The notes beneath the pieces were generated by a model. The model did not search any database. It was not told the DNA's origin and saw nothing but the letters and a program-made list of their open reading frames with translations. DNA of 44,902 bases from Comamonadaceae bacterium (GTDB lineage Bacteria > Pseudomonadota > Gammaproteobacteria > Burkholderiales > Burkholderiaceae_C): assembly GCA_947373605.1 (NCBI GenBank), contig CANBYM010000011.1:1-44902 (forward strand), read 5' to 3'. Of this stretch, positions 32,811-40,802 are shown one piece after another (the first letter of the stretch is position 1; the number at the start of each line of letters is the position of its first letter). Position numbers and translations under genes: made by a program.

Positions 32811-35789
32811 CTACCTGCCACCCTCACCCACCAGCGCATAGGGCGCCCAGAAAGCAGGATGCGCGTAGGGCTTCATCGCCATCACTTTGAGCATGGCGCT
32901 GCGCAGTGCTTCCGAACGCGTGACAGTGGGATCAGACTGGTATTTGTCAAAGGTACCGGTGGTCAGCAACATGGCGCTTTCGCTTTCCACCGACCAGTGG
33001 GTAACCAGCAGGCTGCGGCTGCCTGCGTAAAAAAAGCCGCGGGCCAGACCTGACATGGCCTCTTCCGCTTTGCCATCGGCTCCGGCGGTATTGCAGGCGC
33101 TGAGCACCACCCAGTCGGCGTTCATGCGCAGGCCCAGTACATCGTCCAAGGTCAACAAGGGTGACGCATCTTTTTGCGTGCTCCCGGCCAGCGCCAGGGC
33201 GGGTTGCTCCAAATGCGGCAAGTCGCCGGGCAAGAGCCCGTGCGTGGCAAACACGACCACTTGCCGGCTGGCCAGTCGACCATCATTGCTGGCCTCCAGC
33301 ACCGACGCCCGCGTAGCCGCCTCCCCCAACAACAAGTCGTGCGCAATATCCGCATGCATTGCTTTACCCAAAGCCAGCAACTCGTCGCGGGTTTCCGGCA
33401 AAGCGGGCAATTCGGCATAGCGCAAGACGTCGACCTTGGGCTTGTCAAAATCAAAACTCTGCTGTTGGCGCGCGGCATTCAAGGCGCGCGTCACGCTCCG
33501 GGATACGCCTGCAGCCGAACCGGCTTGCCCGGCCGGCACACTAGCCGTGATGACAAAGCGCGGGTCGCCCCACGCCATCATCGACTGCTTGCCGGACGGC
33601 GTTTTGGCCAGCTTTTGCAAGGACATCCACGCACTTGCGGATGGCACACTGCTGATCGCGTACTGGCGAATCAGCCACGGAGCCTGGGGTTCAGCAGTGC
33701 CACTCCAGGCACGGGTGGGTAGCACCGCCAGCGGCAATTGCCCCAGTGCGCCCGACGCCGCCACGATCAGGTGTTTGGCATTGCGCATAAGCGGCTCTTG
33801 CGGCTGCAACAGCGCATCATACAAAGCAAAGGCAGTTGCAAAGTCAAATGCCGGTGCGCGCTCGCCTTTGTCTGCCACATCCAGCGTCGCACGGATGCGC
33901 TGCACCATAGCGCCAACCTGTGTGGCGTTAAGTGCACTGCGGATAAATACCAAACGGCCACCCGGCGCCACGGCGAACACATAGGTGCCGTTGTCCTGCG
34001 GCAGCAAGGCAAGAAACAACTCATCGGCGCGCAATTGGGCAGCCACTTCTTTGGGTGTGGGTGCACGCGGTTGCAGCAATGCGAAGTATTCCGGAAACTC
34101 TTTCTGCACACGCTCTTTCACATCACGACGCAGGTCTTCCAGTTCCTTCATATGCTCATGCATGGCATTCAGTACCGTGGGGTTGCTGCGGTTGGTACCC
34201 TCGCCGTTTTGCGCGGCGACGTACGCGTACAACACGCCGAGCTCATTCCTGGCATCCTGATCTTTGCGCACCAGCGCTGCCAGACCCGGCTGGCTGATAC
34301 CGGCACGTGCCGCCGACTCGGCAATAGCCTCCTGTACCGACGACGCAATCAGATGGTTTGCCGCCTTGAAGGCCTCTGCAGCATCGGCCTCGCCCGGCCT
34401 GTCCGGCGCAGAGAGCAGGTGCAGATACGACTTCAGAATAAGGTTTTTCAGCACTTTGCGATAGGCGTTGTCCTGAAAGTCTGCGGACAGGCTTCCTGGG
34501 GCTGTCATGTCACGCACAGAGGTCTCGAATTCACGGCGGGCGTTCGCCAGATCACTGCCGGACGGATTAACGGTAAGCGTCACTGCGTACAAGCCCCGCA
34601 TCATGGCGGTGTAATAGTGGCCGGGACCCAGGTTGTCCACGTGCCACTTGAGCGTGCCTGCCATCACCGAGCGCGCACGGCTTAAGGGGCCGACCTGCAT
34701 ATAGACCTGCGCACGGAATTCGCTTTGGCGCGCGATGTTACCCAGCATGGTGTTATTGCCAGCCAAGCTGTCCATGTCAGAAAATTCTTTGGCGGCTTCA
34801 TCCCATAGGCCTGCCGCGACCATACAACGCACGATGCCGGTGCGGGTAAACATGGCCTGCGTGGACGCGGAATTCACGCCCTGGCGACTTTGAATACCCT
34901 GCACTTTTCTGTACAAGGCAATGGCGTCGAAGTAACGCCCTTCGTTAAACCGGAGTTCTGCCACCCGGCGGTAAAAGTCGACCATGGTGTCTTCGGTCAG
35001 GCCGTATTTTTTGTACAGCGCATAAGCCTGACGCAGCGTGTCATCAGCGTCTACAAACCGGCCCATTGCTATGGGCGGCAAGGCCGCTTCGGTAGCAGCC
35101 CAGGCGTGGCCCATGCGGCTGTAGTTGCGTTGGCGCTCGTCGACCAGCGAGTCCACGTCCTGCAGCGCAATGCCTCGCAGATTGGCTTGGCGCGATGCCT
35201 CCTGCGCATCAACAAACCGGCCCTGTCGCATATTCAGACGGCTTCGTATGTTGAAGTATTCCATCTCCGCGCGCAGGTACCAGTACGCCACAGCACCGGT
35301 GCGCGTCGCCACAAATTCATTTTTAATGATTTGCGAAGCCTCATCAAGCAGCGTCTGAGCGCGCTTGAGGTTGCTCTGGTCGATATAGGCAATGGCGAGT
35401 CGGGCACGCGCCCGCACTTTTTCGTTGGGCGCCTTCAAGTCCTTGATCAGCGCCTCGAACTGCACAAAGCCTTCGTCCACCTTTTCGGAGTTGATGAGGT
35501 AGCTGGCGTATGTCCAGCGCGCATCCACACTTCTGGACACCTGATTCCATTCACGCAAAACGCGCTCGCGCTCAAGCAAGTCGCCCAATCGCAAAGCAGC
35601 GGCGTCCATCCCTTTGAAATACGCCTCAATCTGGGCCGGACTCGCGCCTTCGGCCAAGGGCGCGCGCAAGCGCTCTTTCAGGCGGGCAGCTTCAGGCTCG
35701 CTGAGTTTGCTACCGGCAAACGCGTCCACGCTTTGGGCATGGGCGACTACGACGAAAAAAAGTACCAGGGCGGCTATGAGCGAGCGCAT
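32811..35789 (-). CDS. Secreted TPR-rich CHAT-domain protease-like protein
   Basis: A 992-residue protein with a signal peptide (MRSLIAALVLFFVVVAHAQ). Residues about 20-560 are a helical TPR-like repeat region (LLDEASQIIKNEF, YFDAIALYRKVQGIQ and similar helices). The C-terminus is a CHAT caspase-like domain with His850 in VVFATHGLLPGDL and Cys899 in VVLSACNTAGADGKAEEAMSGLARGFFYAGSRSLLVTHW, the classic catalytic pair. AAGGAG precedes the ATG at 35789; a longer frame has no support. TPR-CHAT proteins are cysteine peptidases, some acting in defence, yet the signal peptide places this one in the periplasm or on the surface. It is convergent with the SulP gene (14 bp). Its substrate is unknown. 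Confidence 0.88.
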   Translation of the reverse strand: MRSLIAALVLFFVVVAHAQSVDAFAGSKLSEPEAARLKERLRAPLAEGASPAQIEAYFKGMDAAALRLGDLLERERVLREWNQVSRSVDARWTYASYLINSEKVDEGFVQFEALIKDLKAPNEKVRARARLAIAYIDQSNLKRAQTLLDEASQIIKNEFVATRTGAVAYWYLRAEMEYFNIRSRLNMRQGRFVDAQEASRQANLRGIALQDVDSLVDERQRNYSRMGHAWAATEAALPPIAMGRFVDADDTLRQAYALYKKYGLTEDTMVDFYRRVAELRFNEGRYFDAIALYRKVQGIQSRQGVNSASTQAMFTRTGIVRCMVAAGLWDEAAKEFSDMDSLAGNNTMLGNIARQSEFRAQVYMQVGPLSRARSVMAGTLKWHVDNLGPGHYYTAMMRGLYAVTLTVNPSGSDLANARREFETSVRDMTAPGSLSADFQDNAYRKVLKNLILKSYLHLLSAPDRPGEADAAEAFKAANHLIASSVQEAIAESAARAGISQPGLAALVRKDQDARNELGVLYAYVAAQNGEGTNRSNPTVLNAMHEHMKELEDLRRDVKERVQKEFPEYFALLQPRAPTPKEVAAQLRADELFLALLPQDNGTYVFAVAPGGRLVFIRSALNATQVGAMVQRIRATLDVADKGERAPAFDFATAFALYDALLQPQEPLMRNAKHLIVAASGALGQLPLAVLPTRAWSGTAEPQAPWLIRQYAISSVPSASAWMSLQKLAKTPSGKQSMMAWGDPRFVITASVPAGQAGSAAGVSRSVTRALNAARQQQSFDFDKPKVDVLRYAELPALPETRDELLALGKAMHADIAHDLLLGEAATRASVLEASNDGRLASRQVVVFATHGLLPGDLPHLEQPALALAGSTQKDASPLLTLDDVLGLRMNADWVVLSACNTAGADGKAEEAMSGLARGFFYAGSRSLLVTHWSVESESAMLLTTGTFDKYQSDPTVTRSEALRSAMLKVMAMKPYAHPAFWAPYALVGEGGR

Positions 35790-35843
35790 GAAGGCTCCTT
35801 GGTGGTGCAAGACGCAATTACACCGCATTAGCCACCTGAGAAC

Positions 35844-37007
35844 TTACAAAGTGCGTGACGTAGTTGCCATGGCCAACGCTATGGTGGCGGCAAGTGCCGC
35901 TGCAAACCACATCAGCGCGTTTCCATCGAAAGCGCTGACGAGAACGCCAGCGATCAGCGGGCCAGCAACTGCGCTCAGGGTGTAAAACATCGAGATCAGG
36001 CTGACATTGCCCGCCATATTGCCGCCGGTCAGAGTGCTCGCAATCAGGGCCAGCGTCAAAAATGCGGTGATCAAACCACCCAACACAAACACCGCGACAA
36101 GCAACTGCGGATAAGCCAGGGGCATGGCCAAAATCGAAGCGACTGCAACCGTGCCCGCCGCGCAAGCCATTGTGGTGGTGCGCAAACTCAGGCGGTCTAC
36201 CAGCCAGCCCACCGGATACTGCAGCAGTAAGCCGCCAACGCCAAATGCGGCAAGCAAATCGGCCGTTTGCAACGCACCGATACCCCGGTTCTGCGTGTAC
36301 ACCGCGAACAGACCGGATACCGCCGCTTCCAGCATGCCGCCCAGCAACGCAATCAATAGCCCCTGCCGGAAGATGCGCTGCCCCAACGCTGCGCGCAATA
36401 CGGACATCAGATGGCTGCCGCCATCCGAAGCGATGTCTTGCGGGGGTTTGCGCGTCCACGCCAACGGCACCAGAGCCGCTATGGCAAAAACACCGCCAAT
36501 ACCAAAGACTGCTTGGCCAGACAGTCTCGCATAGCCCGCAGCCAGCGGCCCGATGATGGGAGCCAGGGCAATCAAGGTTTCGTGAAAACCCACCAGCCGT
36601 CCGCGTGCGTGCGCCGGTGCGATGCGATACAGCCAGGGTTCCAGACCGATCCAACGCAAGCCCAGTCCAAAGCCAGCCAACAGCCCCCCTGCAAGGAATA
36701 GCGGCCAGGGCAATGTGGCAATGCAGACCATTGCCACACCGGTACAGATCAGGCCCAGGGCAATAACTTGCCGCGCCCCCATGCAACGGGAGAGCCAAGG
36801 TGCCAAGCCCAGCCCCGGAAGCTGCCCCAGCCAGAGTGATGCGGCGAACAACCCGATCTGGCCGGCACCAAACCCATGGTCTGCCATCCACACCGGCAAC
36901 ACAACGTAGGCAATGCCGAACTGACCAACCTGCGACAAAGTGGAAACGATATTGAGTGCGGCAATGGTTCGCCAGTCAAATCTGGACGCTTTGAAAATTT
37001 TCTTCAT
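35844..37007 (-). CDS. MFS transporter (YcaD-like)
   Basis: A 387-residue, 12-helix major facilitator. The N-terminal half has WRTIAALNIVSTLSQVGQFGIAYVVLPVWMADHGFGAGQIGLFAAS, with a GxxxR-like loop (LSRCMGARQVIALG), and RWIGLEPWLYRIAPAHARGRLVGFHETLIALAPIIGPLAAGY; the second half has VGWLVDRLSLRTTTMACAAG. This resembles the YcaD/UMF1-like transporters of metabolites or drugs. The frame is open to 37127, but MKKIFKASRFDW (ATG 37007) starts the homologous part. The promoter region upstream carries strong inverted repeats (separate entries), so a local repressor or activator is likely. Confidence 0.85.
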   Translation of the reverse strand: MKKIFKASRFDWRTIAALNIVSTLSQVGQFGIAYVVLPVWMADHGFGAGQIGLFAASLWLGQLPGLGLAPWLSRCMGARQVIALGLICTGVAMVCIATLPWPLFLAGGLLAGFGLGLRWIGLEPWLYRIAPAHARGRLVGFHETLIALAPIIGPLAAGYARLSGQAVFGIGGVFAIAALVPLAWTRKPPQDIASDGGSHLMSVLRAALGQRIFRQGLLIALLGGMLEAAVSGLFAVYTQNRGIGALQTADLLAAFGVGGLLLQYPVGWLVDRLSLRTTTMACAAGTVAVASILAMPLAYPQLLVAVFVLGGLITAFLTLALIASTLTGGNMAGNVSLISMFYTLSAVAGPLIAGVLVSAFDGNALMWFAAALAATIALAMATTSRTL

Positions 37008-37035
37008 GCAATGGGAAACCGAACACTCGGAATGA

Positions 37036-37064
37036 TTTACACCGTTTATCTTCAACAGTGTAAA
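37036..37064 (-). promoter_or_regulatory. Promoter-like pair and inverted repeat upstream of MFS gene
   Basis: On the minus strand TTTACA (37064-37059) and TGTAAA (37041-37036) are spaced 17 bp, a plausible -35/-10 pair with the MFS ATG about 29 bp further. The same bases form an inverted repeat TTTACAC (37036-37042) and GTGTAAA (37058-37064), so a regulator could cover the promoter. This is a sequence reading only. Confidence 0.45.
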
Positions 37065-37081
37065 CTGTATATATTGTTTAC
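37060..37081. promoter_or_regulatory. Palindromic operator-like site between MFS gene and small ORF
   Basis: GTAAAC (37060-37065) and GTTTAC (37076-37081) are a perfect inverted repeat around a 10-base AT-rich core. It shares bases with the neighbouring TTTACAC/GTGTAAA repeat, giving a three-half-site arrangement with sites near 37036, 37058 and 37076. Such arrays often bind TetR-, MarR- or MerR-type dimers. No regulator gene is adjacent. Confidence 0.5.
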
Positions 37082-37099
37082 TTAAAACAGGAGACTGCC

Positions 37100-37228
37100 A
37101 TGAAAATTTGCATAACAATCTCGGCATGGTTTCACCGGATTACCCGCCATTACGCCATCCAGACTCCGGACCACGTCGGTGCGTTTGCTGGAGCTTATCT
37201 GGAACGTAGAGATTGGGACCACGCCTAG
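37100..37228 (+). CDS. Small ORF, 42 residues, unknown function
   Basis: ATG at 37100 with AGGAG at a 6-base distance is followed by 42 codons and TAG. The protein reads MKICITISAWFHRITRHYA at the front and ends AYLERRDWDHA: a short, partly amphipathic N-terminal helix with Trp and Arg/His residues and no transmembrane segment. It recalls very short basic proteins of Burkholderiales but matches no family I recognise. It is divergent from the MFS gene across a shared, palindrome-rich control region, so it may be a regulated small protein or leader peptide. No + strand gene follows for 2.5 kb; the porin remnant comes from the other strand. Confidence 0.5.
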   Translation: MKICITISAWFHRITRHYAIQTPDHVGAFAGAYLERRDWDHA

Positions 37229-37265
37229 TTTACGGGTCTGCGCATTTGCGGGCTTGCCAGCAATC

Positions 37266-38254
37266 TTAAAAATCGAAGTGAAGACGGATACGGATGGAGT
37301 TCACGTCTAGCGTTTGTCCCAATACACTGTCTCTCGCGGTGGAATGCGATACCGCCGGGGCAATGGAGCCGCCCTTGATGCCGGGGATGGGAACGTAGTA
37401 AGACGCGTGCACCGTCTGGATCAGCGTGTCGCCGCCGACCTGGTCGTTGTTTGCCACGATTTAGCCCGCAAAGCACGGGCCTAACAATGCGTTGACGCCG
37501 AGACTGCGCATCTTGTTTTCCTTCGGAGCGTCTTGATTGGCCTGTGCAAGGTTCACATTGAAACCCATACCGTTGGCCGCATAACTTGCCGTGAACCCCA
37601 CGCCGTCCACATCCCGGCAGGACAGGTACTTGCCGATTTCCAGGCCGAATTTGACCGTGATGGGACTGTACACATAAGAAATAACCGGACGCGCTCCGTT
37701 GGCACCCAAACCACCCACTGCCAAGGAAGCAGAAAGTGCAAAGCTGGTTGCATCGATGATGCCAAGCTCATAGCTTAGGTTGCCCTCCGGGGATAAACGC
37801 CGGCCGCATGAAACTTGTCCGAACGCCCATGCAACAAATTGGCAAGGTACACCGTTCCAGCGTGGTTTACGACCGTGTCTTGCGGCACTGGAAATAGATC
37901 AGTGGCTTCAAAACGACCCAATTTAATGCTGGCAACGTTGGTGCCAAGCTGAGCCCACAAGTCATCGTTGCTTGCGATGCCATTTTTTTGCGCTAGGAGA
38001 GTGGCACGGCCCGCCACAAAATATTCAGAACCTGCTTTTTGTGCAATGTTCAGTTCCAGGCGGCCGGTTTGATCCATGCCGATTTGGACCGCGCCTAGTG
38101 TGGTTGAAGCTAGACCGCTGCCGCTGTTGTAGATGCCGTCCAATCCAATATTGGTATCGAAGGTGAGGGCCGCAACTGCGGAGGATGCCATTGCGGTGAG
38201 CGCAGTAGCAAAATCTGCAAGCAGATTGCATTGAAAAAGCCGCGTCTTTGACAC
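37266..38254 (-). pseudogene. Decayed outer-membrane porin gene
   Basis: Three minus-strand pieces together look like one porin. The first (38254 to about 37800) has a signal peptide (ALTAMASSAVAALTF) and beta strands with NIAQKAGSEYFVAGRATLLAQKNG and WAQLGTNVASIKLGRFEA. The frame then slips near 37800: RLSPEGNLSYELGIIDATSFALSASLAVGG is read in another frame and joins the second piece (ISYVYSPITVKFGLEIGKYL, FTASYAANGMGFNVNLAQANQ). An in-frame TAA at 37461-37463 interrupts it before the last piece, which ends SIRIRLHFDF with terminal Phe. So there is at least one frameshift and one nonsense codon. About 330 residues in all would be coded. The GTG start has AAAGGAG very close. It is unlikely to make a working channel. 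Confidence 0.72.
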
Positions 38255-38531
38255 ACTCCTTTATTTTGGAATTGACGAGCCGGCCCAAATCCAATTCGCC
38301 GGAGTGAACCGCATCGCTGGCTGCTGATTCACATTGCAATGCACAGCAATTCCCCAACCATTCATGGAATTTAAATTTAAATTTAAGTACCGGCTAAACG
38401 GGATCTCTTTGAAAAACCTCCAAGGCAACAATATCGACATATTGATTTGTGAGTGATGTTGTTAGGCCAAAGATGACGTTGACAAAGCGATTGCGCAACG
38501 CGTCACGCACCTGCAATCAGGATTTTTAAAT
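38255..38531. other. Intergenic region with AT-rich direct repeat
   Basis: 277 bp without a convincing ORF between the porin remnant and the LacI-type regulator. It contains AATTTAAATTTAAATTTAA at about 38368-38386, a short tandem AT repeat that may belong to the former porin promoter. No RNA gene or terminator is recognised. Confidence 0.4.
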
Positions 38532-39557
38532 TCAGGTACTTTGGCGGAGCACCAGCCGGTAACCCAAATCCAGACTGGGTTTTTCCACGCCCTCGCCCCG
38601 TATCAGCTTTAAAAGCATCGCCGCGGCGGCTTCACCGACTTTGTCCAGCGGCGTATGCACGGTGGTCAATGGCGGGTTCATCAGATCGCTTCCGCGCAAG
38701 TCATTGAAGCCGGCAATCGCGACCTGTGCGGGCACAGCGATGCCGTTGCGATTGGCCATCAAGAGTGCGCCTTGCGCCAGGTCATCGTTACAGAAAAAGA
38801 TGGCGTCCAGCGGCGGGCTCTGCCCCATGATTTGTTTGAACATCACACCACCCAGCGTCATGCTGGACGGAGCCGGATTCATCCACTCCAGAGTTGGCGC
38901 ATACAAACCCGCCTCATTAAGAGCCTTGCGCCAGCCGTTGAGCCGCTGCAAGGTACGCGGATCGAGTTGTGCCGCCGCAAAGGCAATGCGTTTTCGACCC
39001 TTGGAAATCAGGTGCTGCGTCATCGCATAGGCAGCATCCTCTTGCGAAAAGCCCACGCTGAAAACGTCGGTCCGGCTGGAAGTCTCCATCAGGTAAACAC
39101 AGGGAACGCCGCTGTTTTCAATAAGTCGTTGCGCAGGCGGTGCGCGGTCAAAGCCCGTCACCAGCAAGCCTGCAGGCCGATGCATCAACTGCTCACGCAA
39201 CAGTTGCTCTTCTTCTGCCGGGTCGTAGTGCGTCACGCCGATGAAGGTCTGAAACCCCTCGCGGCGAAGGCTACGTTGTACTGCTTCCAGTAGCGTCACA
39301 AACAGCTCGTTGGATAGCAGCGGTATGAGGACTACTACTTGGTTACTGCTATGCGACGCCAAGGCGCGCGCAGCCGGGTCCGGTACGTAGCCCAGCTTCT
39401 CCGAGGCCGCCATTACCCGAGCCACCAGCTCCGGGTCTACCGTGCGCTTGCCACTCAGCGCACGAGATGCGGTCATGGCACTGACACCCGCCGCTATAGC
39501 GACGTCGGCCAGCGTCACTCTACCGGTCGATCGTTGACGTGGATTTTCTGGTTTCAT
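38532..39557 (-). CDS. LacI-family transcriptional regulator (gluconate-type)
   Basis: A 341-residue LacI/GalR repressor. The DNA-binding domain is VTLADVAIAAGVSAMTASRALSGKRTVDPELVARVMAASEKLGYVPDPAARAL (about 14-66), with helix-turn-helix and the hinge helix (AARAL). The effector domain follows: VVLIPLLSNELFVTLLEAVQ, LLVTGFDR, AIFFCNDDLAQGALL and AIAGFNDL. Subfamily features match the gluconate repressor GntR group of LacI. It is divergent from gluconokinase and the TRAP genes, and two GATAGCGCTA palindromes lie between, one near its own start. It is therefore inferred to repress this gluconate or related sugar-acid locus and itself, with gluconate (or its phosphate) as inducer. Confidence 0.92.
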   Translation of the reverse strand: MKPENPRQRSTGRVTLADVAIAAGVSAMTASRALSGKRTVDPELVARVMAASEKLGYVPDPAARALASHSSNQVVVLIPLLSNELFVTLLEAVQRSLRREGFQTFIGVTHYDPAEEEQLLREQLMHRPAGLLVTGFDRAPPAQRLIENSGVPCVYLMETSSRTDVFSVGFSQEDAAYAMTQHLISKGRKRIAFAAAQLDPRTLQRLNGWRKALNEAGLYAPTLEWMNPAPSSMTLGGVMFKQIMGQSPPLDAIFFCNDDLAQGALLMANRNGIAVPAQVAIAGFNDLRGSDLMNPPLTTVHTPLDKVGEAAAAMLLKLIRGEGVEKPSLDLGYRLVLRQST

Positions 39558-39618
39558 AAAGAAATATAGCCTGAATCCAAGGGTTTTTACGGATACAAAA
39601 ATCCGGAGGGATGCCTAG

Positions 39619-39630
39619 GATAGCGCTATC
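39619..39630. promoter_or_regulatory. LacI-family operator (perfect palindrome GATAGCGCTATC)
   Basis: A perfect 12-bp palindrome with central CG, the hallmark of LacI-family operators. It lies about 62 bp upstream of the regulator's ATG, so it suits autoregulation. A second copy lies 85 bp away (centre to centre) next to gntK. Confidence 0.85.
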
Positions 39631-39703
39631 TCTAAGTAACTATTAACCAATATTACTAAAAAATTTCACTTGTGAACGCAAAAATTTTTAAAAAAATTAA
39701 CTA

Positions 39704-39715
39704 GATAGCGCTAAC
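39704..39715. promoter_or_regulatory. LacI-family operator (GATAGCGCTAAC) abutting gntK start
   Basis: It matches the palindrome at 39619 in 11 of 12 bases. It ends five bases before the gntK ATG, where a ribosome binding site would lie, and no SD is visible. Repressor bound here would block the promoter or transcript start of the kinase-TRAP operon. The 85-bp spacing to the first site is close to eight helical turns, which allows both to be held on one face by one tetramer. Confidence 0.8.
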
Positions 39716-39720
39716 CAAAT

Positions 39721-40251
39721 ATGGTTGTAAAAATTGTGATTATGGGGGTTGCCGGTTGCGGCAAGTCGAGCTTGGCCAAAGCACTGGCGCAGGTTGAAAA
39801 CTGCACTTTGATTGAAGGCGACGACTTCCACAGCCCGGCCAGCCGCGAAAAAATGGCACGGGGCATTGCACTGACTGATGCAGACCGCGCAAGCTGGTTG
39901 ACCTTACTAGCTGACGAGTTAGAAAAAAGTGGGCAACGTGTAGTAATGACCTGCTCCGCTTTGAAAAGGGCCTACCGCGACCGCCTGCGCCAAAGCGCAC
40001 CGGACTTGCAATTTGCCTTTCTGGAAATTACCCGTGAAGAAGCGCAGCGCCGTGTCATTGCCCGAACGGCAACACACTTTTTTAATGCGGGTTTGGTGGA
40101 CAACCAGTTCGAGACGCTGGAGTCACCCGTTGGCGAGCCCGGTGTCATCCGCCTGGATGCGACTGCCTCACCTGCTGTGCTGCAAGTGCAAGTCTCGCAT
40201 TGGCTGCGCGAAAGCGCTGTAAACCACCTGACTGAATGGAGAACCGTATGA
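39721..40251 (+). CDS. gntK: Gluconokinase
   Basis: A 176-residue GntK-type P-loop kinase. Walker A is GVAGCGKSS (residues 9-17), EGDDFHSPASREKMARGIALTDADRASWL holds the substrate-binding Asp/His and the lid Arg, and VMTCSALKRAYRDRLR is the conserved CSALKxxYRDxLR motif; HFFNAGLVDNQFETLESP replaces the usual HFMPxxLLxSQFxxLExP. It phosphorylates D-gluconate to 6-phosphogluconate, feeding the Entner-Doudoroff or pentose phosphate route; edd/eda are not in this window. The start has no SD; a LacI-type operator lies just upstream. Its stop overlaps the start of the TRAP small permease gene (ATGA). Confidence 0.95.
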   Translation: MVVKIVIMGVAGCGKSSLAKALAQVENCTLIEGDDFHSPASREKMARGIALTDADRASWLTLLADELEKSGQRVVMTCSALKRAYRDRLRQSAPDLQFAFLEITREEAQRRVIARTATHFFNAGLVDNQFETLESPVGEPGVIRLDATASPAVLQVQVSHWLRESAVNHLTEWRTV

Positions 40252-40802
40252 CTTTGAATATGCTCGTAGTCGAGCGTCTTGTCGAAAAATTGATGGCACT
40301 GGCGCTGGGCCTGATCGTGCTGCTGGTCTTTTCCAATGTCGTGGGCCGTTACGGCCTGGGAACCAGCTTCGCAGGCGCTGAAGAGCTTTCGCGCTTGCTA
40401 TTTGTCTGGCTGGTGTTTCTGGGCGCCATCCTCACGCTTCGCCGACGCGCCCACTTAGGGGTAGAGCTCGTGCAAGCTCGTCTGCCGCGTTGGGCAAGGA
40501 AGATTTGTGCGGTGATCACCCATGTTCTGACTCTGTACGCGCTTTGGTTGTTTCTCGTAGGTAGCTGGGCGCAGACGCAAATCGGCCTGTCCACTTATTC
40601 AACCGTATTGCGATTTCCCAATGCGTTTATCGCTTCAGCAGGCTTGGTGTGCGCCGCTTCAATGATTCTCATCGTGGCCTCCAACCTGTTGAAGATCGCC
40701 ATCAATCACCCCGGTGCCGTGATGGCTGGTGATCCGCCCGCACAGGCGGCCACTTTGGATTCGGCCATCACCAAAGAATCCGTCACTGGAGTTTCCCAAT
40801 GA
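40248..40802 (+). CDS. TRAP transporter small permease (DctQ type)
   Basis: A 184-residue protein with four membrane helices. EELSRLLFVWLVFLGAILTLRRRAHLGVELV (about 46-76) is the conserved DctQ core. GGAG is six bases before ATG 40248, and ATGA overlaps the gluconokinase stop, so it is translationally coupled; an earlier ATG at 40236 has no such signal. It pairs with the large permease to form the membrane module of a Na+-driven TRAP importer. Confidence 0.93.
   Translation: MTLNMLVVERLVEKLMALALGLIVLLVFSNVVGRYGLGTSFAGAEELSRLLFVWLVFLGAILTLRRRAHLGVELVQARLPRWARKICAVITHVLTLYALWLFLVGSWAQTQIGLSTYSTVLRFPNAFIASAGLVCAASMILIVASNLLKIAINHPGAVMAGDPPAQAATLDSAITKESVTGVSQ

Noticed and set aside
32811..35789. 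CHAT protein as part of a type III-E CRISPR defence module
   Set aside because: No Cas7-11 or array in the window, and the protein carries a signal peptide.
33738..35831. Two plus-strand frames over 300 codons opposite the CHAT gene
   Set aside because: Antisense shadow; the minus-strand protein has signal peptide, repeats and catalytic pair.
38368..38386. AATTTAAATTTAAATTTAA as an origin or iteron
   Set aside because: Too short and no replication gene nearby; most likely an AT-rich promoter element.
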